A stretch of 64,000 nt of DNA from NCBI GenBank assembly GCA_964016885.1, contig OZ024740.1:300468709-300532708 (forward strand), written 5' to 3'. The notes under the pieces are model-generated. The model worked only from the letters and a program-made list of their open reading frames with translations, had not been told where the DNA came from and did not search any database. This DNA comes from Eledone cirrhosa. Lineage: Eukaryota > Mollusca > Cephalopoda > Octopoda > Eledonidae. Below are positions 49,500 through 61,439 of this stretch, one piece after another. The position numbers were made by a program, and so were the translations under genes. The first letter of the stretch is position 1. Every line of letters starts with the position of its first letter.

Positions 49500-49655
49500 T
49501 ACGTGTTTGTGTGTGTGTATGTGCGTGTGTGTGTGTATGTGTCAGTCGGTGTGTGTATGTGTGTGTGTGAGCGTGTGTGTGTGTGTGCGTGTGTGCGTAT
49601 ATGTGTGTGTGAGTGTGCGTGCGTGTGTGTGTGTGTATGTGTGTATATAGAATAT
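49500..49655. repeat. (GT)n low-complexity block
   Basis: Imperfect GT/GTAT/GCGT tract of about 150 bases beside the 5' truncation point of the RTE-like fragment. Confidence 0.9.
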
Positions 49656-49796
49656 GTAGTGTGTTCAAGCGCTGAAAATACTTTCAAATACACTCAGTTG
49701 AATATATTTATGTGCTTGACCATTCTACATTTACTGGAAATTTTATTCTTTCCGCACTTTCTAAATTCGAAATTTCAAGCTTCGCACATATTATAC

Positions 49797-49829
<33 letters not shown>

Positions 49830-49871
49830 TGTGACCCTCCTCACCAAGGTTTCTTGGTGAGGAGGGTGACT
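49830..49871. repeat. 18-bp hairpin
   Basis: GTGACCCTCCTCACCAAG, loop GTTT, CTTGGTGAGGAGGGTGAC. Only one mismatch in the 18-bp stem. It lies between an (ATGT)n tract and the LINE 3' region. Confidence 0.85.
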
Positions 49872-50452
49872 TTGGACATCTTGCAGGACTAAAAACAAGA
49901 CCTGTCAAAGGGAAAAGGAGCTCTTAAGAGTCAATGGCCATCCAAAATCACTGGGACAGATGACCCCTTAGCCTTTGTCAAGGCAGAATTCTAGGAGAAG
50001 GAAAACTCTGATATAACACCTGCAACCCTGATGGTATCCAATGATGTTGACTTGTTCTTCTTTTTGGTAAATACCATCTTGGTTAAGAGAGTGGGACTGG
50101 CTTTGTGCAGTGCCTTTGCTCACTATAAAAGCTTCACGGCACAGGCATTGCTTTATATCTGGAGATCTCTCTGCACTTGTCGTCACATGGTACCATGGGC
50201 CCAGCACTATGTATCAATAATTGTTACAGGTGTAGTGTTTGTACCAGAGTTTTCAAGTCGCTGGCTGGACTAAAAAGCCACACTCGTTCAGTGCATCGGT
50301 AGGGATTCTCCTACATGGATATAAAGTAGTGGCCATACTCGAAAACGAGTTGGCAGCCACCATGTATGTATGTATGTATGTATGTATGTATGTATGTATG
50401 TATGTATGTATGTATGTATGTATGTATGTATGTATGTATGTATACATACATG
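49872..50452 (+). pseudogene. LINE 3' end: C2H2-type zinc finger remnant and (ATGT)n tail
   Basis: At 50201-50278 the plus strand reads CYRCSVCTRVFKSLAGLKSH, then TRSVHR and a stop. This is a C2H2 finger of the kind found at the C-terminus of many LINE ORF2 proteins, and a short 3' UTR follows (GGATATAAAGTAGTGGCCAT, ACTCGAAAACGAGTTGGCAG). An (ATGT)n run of about 80 bases at 50361-50440 then forms the tail. Upstream (49872-50200) is probably the decayed preceding coding region. I judge this a LINE rather than a host zinc-finger gene because of the tail microsatellite, but the family is not fixed. Confidence 0.6.
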
Positions 50453-50470
50453 TATATATATATATATATA

Positions 50471-51750
50471 TTTAATACAATAACAGAGATAGCTTAACGC
50501 TAAACTCCGACTGGTAACCATCTCACTCAACAAACATTAGGTTATATGTTAGCATAACCCAATTTAAGTGTTTGGGGTGCTAACTATATGTATTTTGTGG
50601 AAAGCCAGTTGTATTATTTTATGAGATATAATTAAAGTTAAAATATAAGTTTCATTATAAGTTTTCTATAAATTGGGAGAATGTTTCCAGTTTATGTAGA
50701 AGCCTAACATATATTCATGTAAGAATATATTTAGGTGGGCACTTATAAATCTTCAGTGGAACCCCATTAAACTTTGATATAAGAAAAAATTCTTACCGCA
50801 GTTAAAAATCGTGTCTGCTAAGCTGCTCCTTCACGCATCGAATGACCGCCAAATTTGAAATTCCAGCAGTCTTTTGACTGAGGAAGTTTCATAGCGTCAC
50901 GAAGCGGGAAAGGGAGACAACCACGATAAGGAGAATAGAAACAAATAATATACACTCGGGTTAATTAGTTTTTTCAAAAAACATTATCAATCCAACGTGT
51001 TAAGAACTAAATTGAAATTAAAAAAATAAATGTATGCGTGTATTAATTACAAACGCATATAGATATTTTCTTAGGCTAACAACAGAGGTGATACCATTAT
51101 AACAAATCGCATCACATCACCGCAGCAAATACTGAAGGTTACGCTTTAAAGGCGATAGGGAATGTAAATCTCTGGCCAAATTAAGAGTAAAATATTTAAT
51201 ACACGCGGGTTAATTACTTATTTAAAACTATTATCAATTCCACGTGTTAAGAACTCAATTAATTTAAAAAAGTAAATGTATGCATGTAATTATTTACACA
51301 CGCATATATATATTTTCATAGGCTAAAAACAGAGAAGTGACAACCAAAAAACCTCCATATCTCACAACAGTAACAAATACAGAAAGTCATGCTTATAAGG
51401 TACCTGGAAATAAGTACCTCTGGCCAAATCAAGAGTAACATATTTAATACAATAACAGAGATAGCTTAACGCTAAACTCCGACTGGTAACCATCTCACTC
51501 AACAAACATTACGTTATATGTTAGTATAACCCAATTTAAGTGTTTGGGGTGCTAACTATATGTATTTTGTGGAAAGCCAGTTGTATTATTTTATGAGATA
51601 TAATTAAAGTTAAAATATATCTCTCTTTCCAAACAATTGTTTCATTATAAGTTTTCTACAAATTGGGAGAATGTTTCCAGTTTATGTAGGAGCCTAACAT
51701 ATATTCATGTAACAATATATTTACGTGGGCACTTATAAATCTTCAGTGGA
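50471..51750. repeat. Nested direct repeats (290-bp pair enclosing a 249-bp pair)
   Basis: 50471-50760 and 51442-51750 are near-identical (TTTAATACAATAACAGAGAT through CACTTATAAATCTTCAGTGG); the second has a 19-base insertion. Between them two related units (about 50950 and 51200) share GGGTTAATTA, CACGTGTTAAGAACT-type and CTCTGGCCAAATTAAGAGTA blocks at 249-bp spacing. The layout could be a small LTR-like element or a higher-order satellite. No coding sequence. Confidence 0.85.
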
Positions 51751-52041
51751 TATATATATATATATATATATATACATACATGTATACATATATATATATA
51801 TACATATATATATATACATACATATGTGTGTGTGTGTGTGTGTGAAGATCCCCGGTGAAATCGGGGGTAACCACAGTGAATAAGATACTCAATACACAGT
51901 GATGGTTCGTTACGTATGCAACACTTCTACTTCTTTAGAAGCCATTTGTGTAGTAAAATTATAATATATTGAGGGGACAGGCGGAATGGAATTGGAAAAA
52001 AACGTCTTTAGATGAAAATAACAGGTACATTCATGTTGACA

Positions 52042-52115
<74 letters not shown>
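51751..52115. repeat. (TA)n tracts around a 220-bp unique block
   Basis: (TA)n at 51751-51821, (TG)n to 51844, a block starting GAAGATCCCCGGTGAAATCG (a short CCCCGGTGAAATCGGGG hairpin) and ending TCATGTTGACATCTCTCA, then (TA)n at 52049-52115. The unique block resembles a short transposon leader but was not identified. Confidence 0.7.
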
Positions 52116-52119
<4 letters not shown>

Positions 52120-55100
52120 AGAAAATGAGTGCGATTGTCAATTGAATGTTCTTAATAAACCAAACAAACTGAATTTTGACCTAGGAAATCGACTACTAAG
52201 AATAATTTATTTCATGACAGGAAGTTCCTTGAATTTCTAAGATGGGATCCGATATTTATTGTGGTATTCAATTAGTTGAACTCATGCTAATATAATCCGC
52301 TTCTAGACTTGCGGTTGGACGTGTCGTTTTATTTCATGTAGGTGAAAGAATTTATATATAATTGTTGTATATGTCAATTAATATAAGAGTTTATGTCAGA
52401 ATGTTGATGTTACCACGAGGTATATAGTGTTCATTGCTTTGCTCTAAGTATGTACTGCATATGGCGTACAATGTTTGGAAAGTCCTATCATAGCTATAGC
52501 TCACTAATTATATAAATGTAAGTTACCATTCTGTTTGTTTCAGTATTGTATATGTTTCATACATCCGTGAGACTCTATTACGCTGCGTAATAGAACGCTG
52601 TAATGTTTAATGTTAAATTTTATATTATGAAATATCTTGTGTTCAAAGGCTACTGACATCATTGTTTATCTTATGATGTTTATACTTTATTGTAATTTAC
52701 TAGTGTCATGACTCCATATATATGCAAGAAATTTATTATATATCATGATTGAATATGATTGTCGTTTGACACGCTGTTATTAATCGAAGCACATATCACT
52801 ATATAACGTTGCACAAAAACTGCAGGCACACACACACACAGCTATACTCACACATATACGTCCGCGCACACACACTCACATGCACCCACGTTCGGGTGCA
52901 CGCATAGATATAGACAAAATCGCGTGTAAATACAAATATAGCTATACATATAATCATTTAACAATGCTAAAACGCCTACTTATATATGAGCCATGACATA
53001 TTTTATAGCTAAGGATGCAAATATCTTTAAGGATCAAGTAAATGCCTATCTTTTCCTTGATGAATAAGGATCTTATAATATTTTTCCATTATAATATCCG
53101 ACTATTGATAAAATCTTAAGTGTGTTAGGACCCGCGAATTGTGACTGGAATTATCTACGTGAATTTAATGCATTTACAGTATATTTTAACATTTCAAGAT
53201 TATTATTTGAAGAAAAGTATGGGAAATTATTGAATTTAGATGTGCATGAGATTATAGTTTCAGTATATATATAATTGAGAAAACTTAAAATAATCAAATA
53301 AAGATTTGGCATTATACAGCCACATAGACGCACATATACACATAGCACATTTCCCACACACTAAAGCAAACATTCGCCATTATGCTAAGAGTTATATAGA
53401 CTGAATGACTTCTCTCCTATACGCATAGCGTCACAGTTATATATAGTGTACGAAACTATTTGATAGAAAGTTAAATATATTGTTCAATTGCAATGTGTGA
53501 AAATATATTAATAATTCAAAAGTGCAACACGATTTCTAAAACATTAGAGAGAGAGCAAAAGTCGTGATATTACTAAGTAACATTTAGCAATAATACATAA
53601 ATATATTATTCACTCATCGTGTAATCTCTGGAGTCTTTATTTGCAATATCCCGTCTCTGATACTTATGTTATTAGGAAATCGTCAGCAGTCGATTTTTGG
53701 CGTGGTCATATAACATAATGAGTAACGCAGTCTATCCCCTCTTTCAATAATTACATCCGTAGAGAGAAAGAGATTGAGAAGCGAGACACAGAGTTTTTGT
53801 GTGTGTATGGAGGTTATAGATAGATCTCTATCTTCACTGTACTGGTTTGGTAGAAATTTTAGAGCCTTGAAAAAATTATTTTTTTTGCTGCGGCCCAGCT
53901 CTTAATACTATATTTCGATTCCATTCGAGATTAACATTGACTTTCAATCTTTCGCGGTGTATAAAATAATAAAATAATAAAGAAATACTTGGGTCAATAC
54001 AATCATTTTTTCCGGCTACCAATTGCTGGTTATGTGCTTTAATCAGAAACCATCATCATTGTTAGTAATTTGTCAGAAGGTTACAACCCATTCAAATGCC
54101 CGAAAGAAAAGAAAATATCATATAAATTTTCCTATAAATTAATAAAGGAAGCCAAAGTAAAATCTTTGATGGTAATAGTCAGAAATTTTTTGAATATTTT
54201 AACGACAGACTTTCCCATTCCCCAATACCGAATTGCGTCATTTATTCATTTATTGCGAACAATAACGTTAACTTTCATCCAATTTCGCAGATCATACAAA
54301 AATATATTGATCTCATATTTTCTATTCTTATTTTCAAAAGCGGAATTCAAGGAAAAAAATTTAAATATAACAACAAAATGCCCCAAAAACAATATCCATT
54401 GATTTCTTTAGACTATAAATTCGAAGCTCTGCTCATTCCTGTTGAACCATGTTTTAAATCGATTTTAAAAACTCAACACAATCGCTACCTCTCCATATGC
54501 ATAGTTTTTCCTTAAGATGTAGTGACAAAATCTCGTAAGTCATTGTGAAACGCATGAGCCAATATTGAAATGCAAAAGTATAGAATATGCGCGTATATTT
54601 AAATACATAGAAAATACTTATAGGAATATTTCAGAAGAATTCCTTCCATATATATATAGAAGCATGCAAATGTGTGCATTCAAATCACATACATAAAACC
54701 ACAAGCATACCTAAACACTCGCATACACACATATGCATACACACACACGCAAGCAAACATGCACACACACATACATACCACACACACACAAACACACACA
54801 CATATATATATATAGGCTAACGTCAGTAATACGCAGACAATCACATTATCGGCAATACACTTACACATATATTCATACAGAAAAGAAAGCAAATACATTA
54901 ATTTTAACACACAATCAGGCCTTAAGACAATCATACTCATGTGACTCAATGTCACTATTTAAAAAGCAATATATTGGAAAAATCGATTTCCGAACATTCC
55001 ATTGCTTTACTTTTAACTAAATCGGATTGTAATATGATGTTAAGCAAAATGGGTCGCACGATCTACTAACATGACATTAGCGTATCGTACAGGGAGGAGC

Positions 55101-55380
55101 ACTGTCCATAGCTTTAGCAGAACCTTTTTGGAGATTGTATTATGAAGCTGTGTATTTGTAATGCGGGCTTACGTTAGGTTTGTTGTGTCACAATATGGTC
55201 GGTGAAATATTGAATGTTTAGTAATGTTTGAGAAGACGAAGAATACGTTAGAAATCTGCAGTGAATAATCTCAAATACTCATTATTTGATGCGAATATCT
55301 ATCTCTCTATCTATCTATCTCGAAGAAGATAGACGTGTTTTTGTTTCGCTCCTGCATTTTGTCGGAATTTATTACGAGAA
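52116..55380. other. AT-rich interval without a recognised gene
   Basis: About 3.2 kb with stops in all frames. CA-rich patches at 52826-52880 and 54720-54800. A 110-codon plus-strand open stretch (54070-54402) starts at a non-ATG codon, is Lys/Phe/Ile-rich and shows no domain. No element found. Confidence 0.5.
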
Positions 55381-55519
55381 GCGGTAGGTTTGTTTAAGCT
55401 ACTTGTTATTTGTTGTGTTTAACCCCTGGGACTGCAGACGTTGGGTAAAATAAATTTCGCCCCTTTTTGGGGCAAAATTTGATTGTTATAAGTTATCGAT
55501 AAAAAGTAATTTAGTGACA

Positions 55520-56814
55520 ATGGATGCCATTAACACGACACATGCCACGACCCCCAAGGAAAGTGATAGAGAGAAGGTAGCAGCACAACGCTGTACTCCT
55601 TCTCTCCTCACTCCCGCAAAAGACACCACGGAATCAAAAGAAAAAATTGCGGAAATGGGTGAAAACCCTAAAAGTAACAATTACACAAACAAGAACAACA
55701 ATGACAATAACAACACAACCAATAACCGCAACAATGACAATAACCACACAACCAACAACAGCAATAATGACAACAATAAAGGAAAAAAGCAAGCCAACAC
55801 GAATAACAACAACAACAATGATAACAACACGAAAGAAAACGGACCCACAGCTGCATTCTCCTTGGCACAGGCGGTCCGAGAAACGCAGACATACAAGGCG
55901 CTGGACATCTCGAATGCCAAGAAATTGCTGAAAGAAGCAAGGAATTGTGTAAGTTTCGGGGAAGGTGGGAATTCACAATTACCTCCCCCGAAGAAATTAG
56001 AAGGGACACAATTCTCAGGACCGTAATTTTTAGGAGAGTTTCGAACGCGACTAGACCGTCTCAATTGTCCCAAAGGGAAATTGAGCTGGTCCTAAGTAGT
56101 GCCTGGAAGGATATCGCGTTCATACAGAAAGGGAAACTGTATGGGAGCATATCTGTTTTAATGCAAGATGAATTGGCGGCACGGACATATTCTGTGTCGC
56201 CAATTGTATCCAAAGCATACACCTTTTTCCCCACATATTTGGGGAAAAGAACTGAAAAGATAAGAATCTCGAGCATCAGGCCAAATGTGAGCATTTGGTG
56301 GGTGCTAACGGGATTCTTAGAAGATGAGGACACACTCCTTTCGATAGGCGAATCCACCGGGGGCGTATTCAGCTGGAATAGCCTTGAAGTTCTGGTCCAA
56401 ATGAGACCAGAACGGATAGCAAGAATACCGCAGCGTGTGTCCCTGGATGAAGTCGCCTTCATAAACATTTCTGTTGAGGGCAGGCGGCCTTCATCCTACC
56501 ACTGTTCAAGAAGTGGTCATCTGAGGGCTTCCTGTCCTCTTTTAAATGCCCCCCCCCCCAAGAAAAAAGAAAAGACGCTTCTGCCCTCTCCACACACAAC
56601 AACACAACCACCACTACCACCAACACAACAACAACGGCCACAACAACACGAACAAATAAAAACACAAGACACTGTCCCACCCAACCCCTCCCACCTAAAA
56701 CAAATACAAGCAACCACAACAAAACCACAATATATACCCCTCCCCAACAACACGGAAGATGGCCCCTTATCAACGTCACCCATGACGACGAGGGAGAACC
56801 CTTTTAACCGGTAA
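55520..56814 (+). pseudogene. ORF1 (gag-like) of APE LINE copy 2
   Basis: From ATG 55520 the frame encodes an Asn-rich low-complexity head (runs of NNN and TNN), then LAQAVRETQTYKALDISNAK. A frameshift near 55950 leads into KFRGRWEFTITSPEEIRRDT, SSAWKDIAFIQKGKLYGSIS and a knuckle-like YHCSRSGHLRASC. In the knuckle the first Cys of the CCHC array is missing, so zinc binding is probably lost. A Pro/Thr/Gln-rich tail follows to 56814. The homologue at 12.5-14.25 kb has the same order. 55400-55519 is likely the 5' leader. ORF2 does not follow normally (see next entry). Confidence 0.8.
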
Positions 56815-56879
56815 AAAGAAAGAAAAGAAGGCTCCACATCAACAAAAATACAACAAACACACAGCCACCAGCACAAACA

Positions 56880-58262
56880 AAAAAACCGCCGATGACGTAA
56901 CAGTAATGGTGTCGTGCGCCTCGGAAATCGGGCAGATCGGCACCGTACTGGAGGAATACGAAAGGTTTACAGGAGCCAAGATGAACCGGGACAAGTCCGT
57001 CGGTTTGTAACTCGGAACGTGGAGAGGCAAACCGATGCCCTCCGACGGCGTCGTCGGACGCTGGACGGAGGGACCGGTAAAGCTGCTCAGGGTCTGGTTC
57101 GGACCGGATCTCCAGGTGGAGAAAAACTGGAACAAGGTAACGCGCAGGGTGTTTGCACTCGCCCAGAAGTGGGCCGACATAAACCTGAAAGGTCGAGCGG
57201 AGGTGGCGAACACTTATATAGCGTCCGTCATCTACTACCGCTTGACCGTCGTGCCTTGCCCTGCGAAAACGCTCGCCAAAATGGAGCGCGCGCTCTTCTG
57301 ATTCCTTTGGAAGAAGCGGGCCCCTTTGGTGAGAAAATCCATCTGCAGTCAACACCAGTCAAACGGAGGGCTGAGGATACTGTGGCTGACGATGAGAGGA
57401 CACGCATTAAGGCTACGGCACCTACAGGTATTTTTCACCGGTCAACTAGTGTGGGCCCCTTTTGTGAGCGAGCCTTTCCGAAACTCGTCTCACTCACCGA
57501 GCTGCAATCCTGGGTCAAGCAAAGACCGAGAAAAATAGGCGACTGGCACATTGAATGTACCCAGGCGCTCACAGCCCTCTGGCAAGCGGATCCGGCAATC
57601 AGTGGAGACTCAACCTCAACATTCTATAGAGGGTTGGTGCGCAGCAAGTGCGACGACGCTCTCGGAGAGGCTCTGGGCTTGGAGAAAGTAGAGGTAGCCA
57701 GTCCATCCTGTAGGACGATTGGCCCGGGGCCGATGGACAACTTCCAAAAGTCCCTGGCTTGGCAGTGCTACCGAGGAGCTCTACCCGTTCGGGACAAGCT
57801 CTACAGACACGGGTGCCCGGGTAGGGACCCCCTCGAAGAAGATCTGTCCGAGATACGTGCGTGACGAGGAAAACGTCGCGCACGCATTCGTACACTGCCC
57901 GGGCGTTGCTGACCTGTGGGGATATGTGGAACGACTACTGTTGCGGGTGGGACCAATCCGGTTGACCACCGAGTACATTGTCACGATCAAACCGCCTCCC
58001 TCCTTTCAAAAACGAAGGAGAGGCGGTTTTCCCTGTGTGATAGCTATGGCGAAAGACGTTGTATGGTGGACGAGGTTGCAAGGGCTGAGGTCAGACACCT
58101 TTTCTCTCCGTCCAACAACTGGACCTTTTTTTCAAGTACCATTTTAGAAGAAGGATCAGAATGGAGAGAGAGGTGCTCCACCCCAGCAAGTTTTATGAAA
58201 GGTGGGTGAAAGTGGCGGGAATGGTCCGAGTGAATGGGCCTTCTCTCTATATCAGCCTGTAG
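56880..58262 (+). pseudogene. APE LINE copy 2: ORF2 remnant starting at the YADD motif
   Basis: Directly after ORF1 the sequence reads KKTADDVTVMVSCASEIGQI, which is the ADD of the RT YADD box and downstream thumb. The whole endonuclease and most of the RT (about 2 kb in the 9-12 kb copy) are absent. Homology then continues with stops and frameshifts (a TAA at about 57010; a stop near 57300) through KPMPSDGVVGRWTEGPVKLL, LKGRAEVANTYIASVIYYRL, SLTELQSWVKQRPRK and MDNFQKSLAWQCYRGALPVR. The C-terminal knuckle region (CPRYVRDEENVAHAFVHC) has the second Cys changed to Tyr. The stop is at 58260-58262. Confidence 0.85.
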
Positions 58263-58492
58263 GTGAGAGAGGAGAAGAAAGAGGAGAGGATGGGAGCACC
58301 CGCTCTTTGTGCTCCTGAGGAGGAGGCTTGCACAGGTCAACGCCCCCTCCCTATTGAGGACTTCGATTGTTGAATTTCTTTGTTATATGTTTTTACACGT
58401 CCTTTGAAACGTATGTAATCTCTACCCCTTGTATTTGTCACAATTTTTGATGCCCTGGTGGAAAATAAATAGAAAGTTATCTATCTATCTAA
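58263..58492 (+). other. 3' UTR and short (ATCT)n tail of APE LINE copy 2
   Basis: Contains the family motif CCTCCCTATTGAGGACTTCG and GGAAAATAAATAGAAAGTTATCTATCTATCT. The tail is only about three units before copy 3 begins. Confidence 0.8.
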
Positions 58493-59783
58493 GGTTCGAA
58501 AGGAGCGAAGCTGAACCGAGACAAATCAGTCGGTTTGCAACGTGGAGAGGCAAACCGATGCCTTCAGATGGCGTCGTCGAACGCTGGACGGAAGGACCGG
58601 TAAAGCTGCTCGGGGTTTGGTTTGGTCCGGACCTGCAGGTAGAGAAGAAGTGGAACGAGTTGACGGCCAAGGTGTTTGCGCTCACCCAGAAGTGGGCCGA
58701 GTGCAAACTATCCTTGAAAGGTCGAGCGGAGGTGGCCAACACTTTTATAGCGCCTGTCATCTACTACCGCTTGACCATCGTGCCTAACCAGCCAAAACGC
58801 TCACCAAAATAAAGCGCGCGCTCTTCCATTTTCTTTGGAAGAAACGGGCTTCTTTTGTGAGAAGATCCATCTGCTGCCAAAACCCTTCAAACGGAGGGCT
58901 GGGAATGCCGTGCCTGACGATGCGCAAACACGCGCTCAGGCTGCGGACCTCTGCGTATTCCTCACCGGACAACCGGTGTGGGCCCGTTCGTGAAGCGAGC
59001 CTTCCCACAACTCGCTTCGCTGACCGAGCTGCAGACCATGGACAAGCAAATACCGAGGAAAATGAGCGACTGGCACATCGAATGAGCTCAGGCGCTCACA
59101 GTTATCTTGCTAACGGACCCCGCGATTAGTGGAGACTCCACTTCGTCATTCTATAGAGGGTTGGTCCGCAGCAAGTGCGACGACGCGCTCTGAGAAACTC
59201 TAGGCGTAGAAGAGGACGAACTGGCCGGTCTGGTCGGTAGGACCTTCCGCTCGGGACCGATGGACAACTTACACAATTCCCTAGCCGGACAGTGCTACCG
59301 CGGAGCTCTACCAGTTCGTGACAAGCTTTACAGACACGGGCGCCCGGGTAGGGACCCTTCGAAAAAGATCTGTCCGAGATGCGTGCGCGACGATGAAACC
59401 GTCGTGCATGCAGTTGTACACTGCCCGGGCGTTACCGACCTGTGGGGATATGTAGACTATTGTCGCGGGTGGGACCAATTCAGTTGACCACCGAGTCCGT
59501 TGTCACGATCAATCTGCCACCCTGCTTCAAAAACGAAGGAGATGCGGATTTCCTGTGTGTTATGGCTATGGTGAAAGCGGTTATATTGTGGACGAGGTTA
59601 AAAGGGCTGAGATCAGACACTTTTCTTTCCGGCGAACAACTGATTCGTTTTATCAAATATCATTTTGGAAGAATAATCAGGAAGGAGAGAGAGGTGCTGT
59701 ACCCCAGCAAATGTTATGAAAGGTGGGTGAATGTGGCAAAGATGGCCCGAGCGGTTGGGCCTTCTCTCTATATAAGCCTGTAG
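58493..59783 (+). pseudogene. APE LINE copy 3, 5'-truncated ORF2 remnant
   Basis: A second ORF2 C-terminal copy starts immediately behind copy 2's tail, at a point equivalent to about 56960 in copy 2 (RSEAEPRQISRFATWRGKPM). It runs through DGVVERWTEGPVKLLGVWFG, CKLSLKGRAEVANTFIAPVI, a frameshifted middle, MDNLHNSLAGQCYRGALPVR and the intact CCHC knuckle starting CPRCVRDDETVVHAVVHC, to LKGLRSDTFLSGEQLIRFIK and a stop at 59781-59783. Stops and frameshifts are numerous. It is a separate insertion, not a duplication, since its 5' end differs and it differs from copy 2 at many sites. Confidence 0.85.
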
Positions 59784-60017
59784 GTTGAGGAAAAAGAGGG
59801 GAAGAGGAAGGGAGTACTCACACTTGGTGCTCCTGGAGATATAGGTTTTACTTTTTTTGTCGGAGTGTGTACAACCCATGTTTAACGCCTCCCCCTATTG
59901 GGGATCTCAATTGTTATTTGTTGTTTTATTAATGGTTTTATTTTCATATACCTGTATGTAAACTCTCCATTTGTATTTGTCCACTTCTTTTGTGCCCTCG
60001 TAGCTAATAAAGAAATG

Positions 60018-60075
<58 letters not shown>

Positions 60076-60083
60076 CCTATCTG
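59784..60083 (+). other. 3' UTR and (ATCT)n tail of APE LINE copy 3
   Basis: Carries CCTCCCCCTATTGGGGATCT, the family 3' motif, an AATAAAG signal, and an (ATCT)n run of about 65 bases (60017-60083). Compare (ATT)n on the minus-strand copy. Confidence 0.85.
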
Positions 60084-60130
60084 TAAATCATTCTCACTTT
60101 CTCCCACTGCATATAAATGTATTATCCTTA

Positions 60131-60177
<47 letters not shown>

Positions 60178-60182
<5 letters not shown>

Positions 60183-60472
60183 AAAAAGGGAGGAAATCGA
60201 AAATGCAACTGAAGTCTTATTTAAAAAAAATATATATATATTTATTTGGTTCCTTTACCGGTTTCGCAGTTCTTCTGCTTTTCAAAAGGTGAGTTGAGAT
60301 GGAGGGTCTGTGGTTTTTCTCACATGTGAGAAAATCCACAGACCCTCCATCTCAACTCACCTTTTGAAAAGCAGAAGAACTGCGAAACCGGTAAAGGAAC
60401 CAAATAAATATATATATTTAAAAAAAAAATAAGACTTCAGTTGCATTTTCGATTTCATCCCTTTTTCTTTAT
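60178..60472. repeat. Near-perfect 295-bp palindrome of the PLE leader
   Basis: Arms of about 147 bases meet at CTCACATGTGAG (centre between 60324 and 60325) with no loop. Each arm has GAAATCGAAAATGCAACTGA, GGTTCCTTTACCGGTTTC and CTGCTTTTCAAAAGGTGAGT or their complements. Flanked left by (TA)n (60134-60178) and right by the leader continuation (60473-60547) then (TA)n. Confidence 0.95.
60361..60402 (+). ncRNA. Degenerate hammerhead-like fold in the PLE leader
   Basis: CCTTT and AAAGG close a junction containing TGAAAA, a GCAG-AAGAA-CTGC hairpin, GAAA and CCGGT. This matches the hammerhead layout (core, stem II, GAAA, very short stem III, closing stem), but the CUGANGA core reads UUGAAAA, so two invariant bases (C3 and G8) are changed and self-cleavage would not be expected. 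The same sequence occurs at about 29313-29354; at 39555-39590 only the closing part remains. Confidence 0.4.
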
Positions 60473-60546
60473 ACTTCCACTCGTGTAGGACACCTCGGTT
60501 ATTTTTCATTTTGTAAAAACAAAAACAAAAAAAACCTCACTTTCTA

Positions 60547-60618
<72 letters not shown>

Positions 60619-60780
60619 TATTATTATATTTATCATTGTTACTATATATATATATATATATACGAAAACACCATTCAGCATACAAGGTATGCAGTGGCAG
60701 ACTGGTCATGTCGTCAGCTTGCCTTATGACAAGAGGGCCCATTGTTCACCCATGGTCCTTTATATATATATACAGCGGCG
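60473..60780. repeat. PLE leader end, (TA)n and short unique spacer
   Basis: GTAGGACACCTCGGTTATTT and CCTCACTTTCTAATATATA as at 29.4 and 41.1 kb, then (TA)n at 60547-60615 and 60641-60662, then about 110 bases of unique sequence. Confidence 0.8.
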
Positions 60781-60893
60781 GGTAAAATTTACCTTCAAGG
60801 ACAGCAATCAGAAACTAGAAGTGTGTTGATCCTCAAAAATGATAGGAAGAAAGAAAAATAAATATAGAAAATGGACGAAACAAGATGTCTGTA

Positions 60894-61390
60894 TGTGAGG
60901 AAACGACCGAAGCTATGTCCGTTCTATTCGACGCGGTTCATCTCTTAGGCATTAGAATTTCCGGTGATGTATACTGCATTTAAAATGTAAGTTGAATTTT
61001 CTCACTCTGTCTATCTTGTTCGATTTATTTTTTATTGTCTCCCTGTAAATGGTCAAGCCTGGTTTATCTTATCTTTGATGTACCGTCACCTGCCCCAAGC
61101 ATTTTAACACGGCGCTATTCTCTTTTCATCACAGTGAAGTTAACTACCGCTAACAAACCGTTCCCAAGCCTAATTAAACAATGTATACTATCATTACATA
61201 TTATTCCGCATATGAATGTTCTGTTCGGTACACTTCCAGCAGATCGGGACCGCAGATCTGCTGCAGGAATCCGGGTATACTAAAATTCTTCCCCACACAA
61301 GACGTCTTCCTCACTGATTAACGAAAGTTAATCTGGCCAGCTGGGTTCAAATTTTAGTAATACGAACATAATTGGCCATTCAGTGAACGA

Positions 61391-61439
<49 letters not shown>

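Noticed and set aside
54070..54402. 110-codon open frame, plus strand
   Set aside because: Non-ATG start, Lys/Phe/Ile-rich composition as expected from AT-rich noise, no motif.
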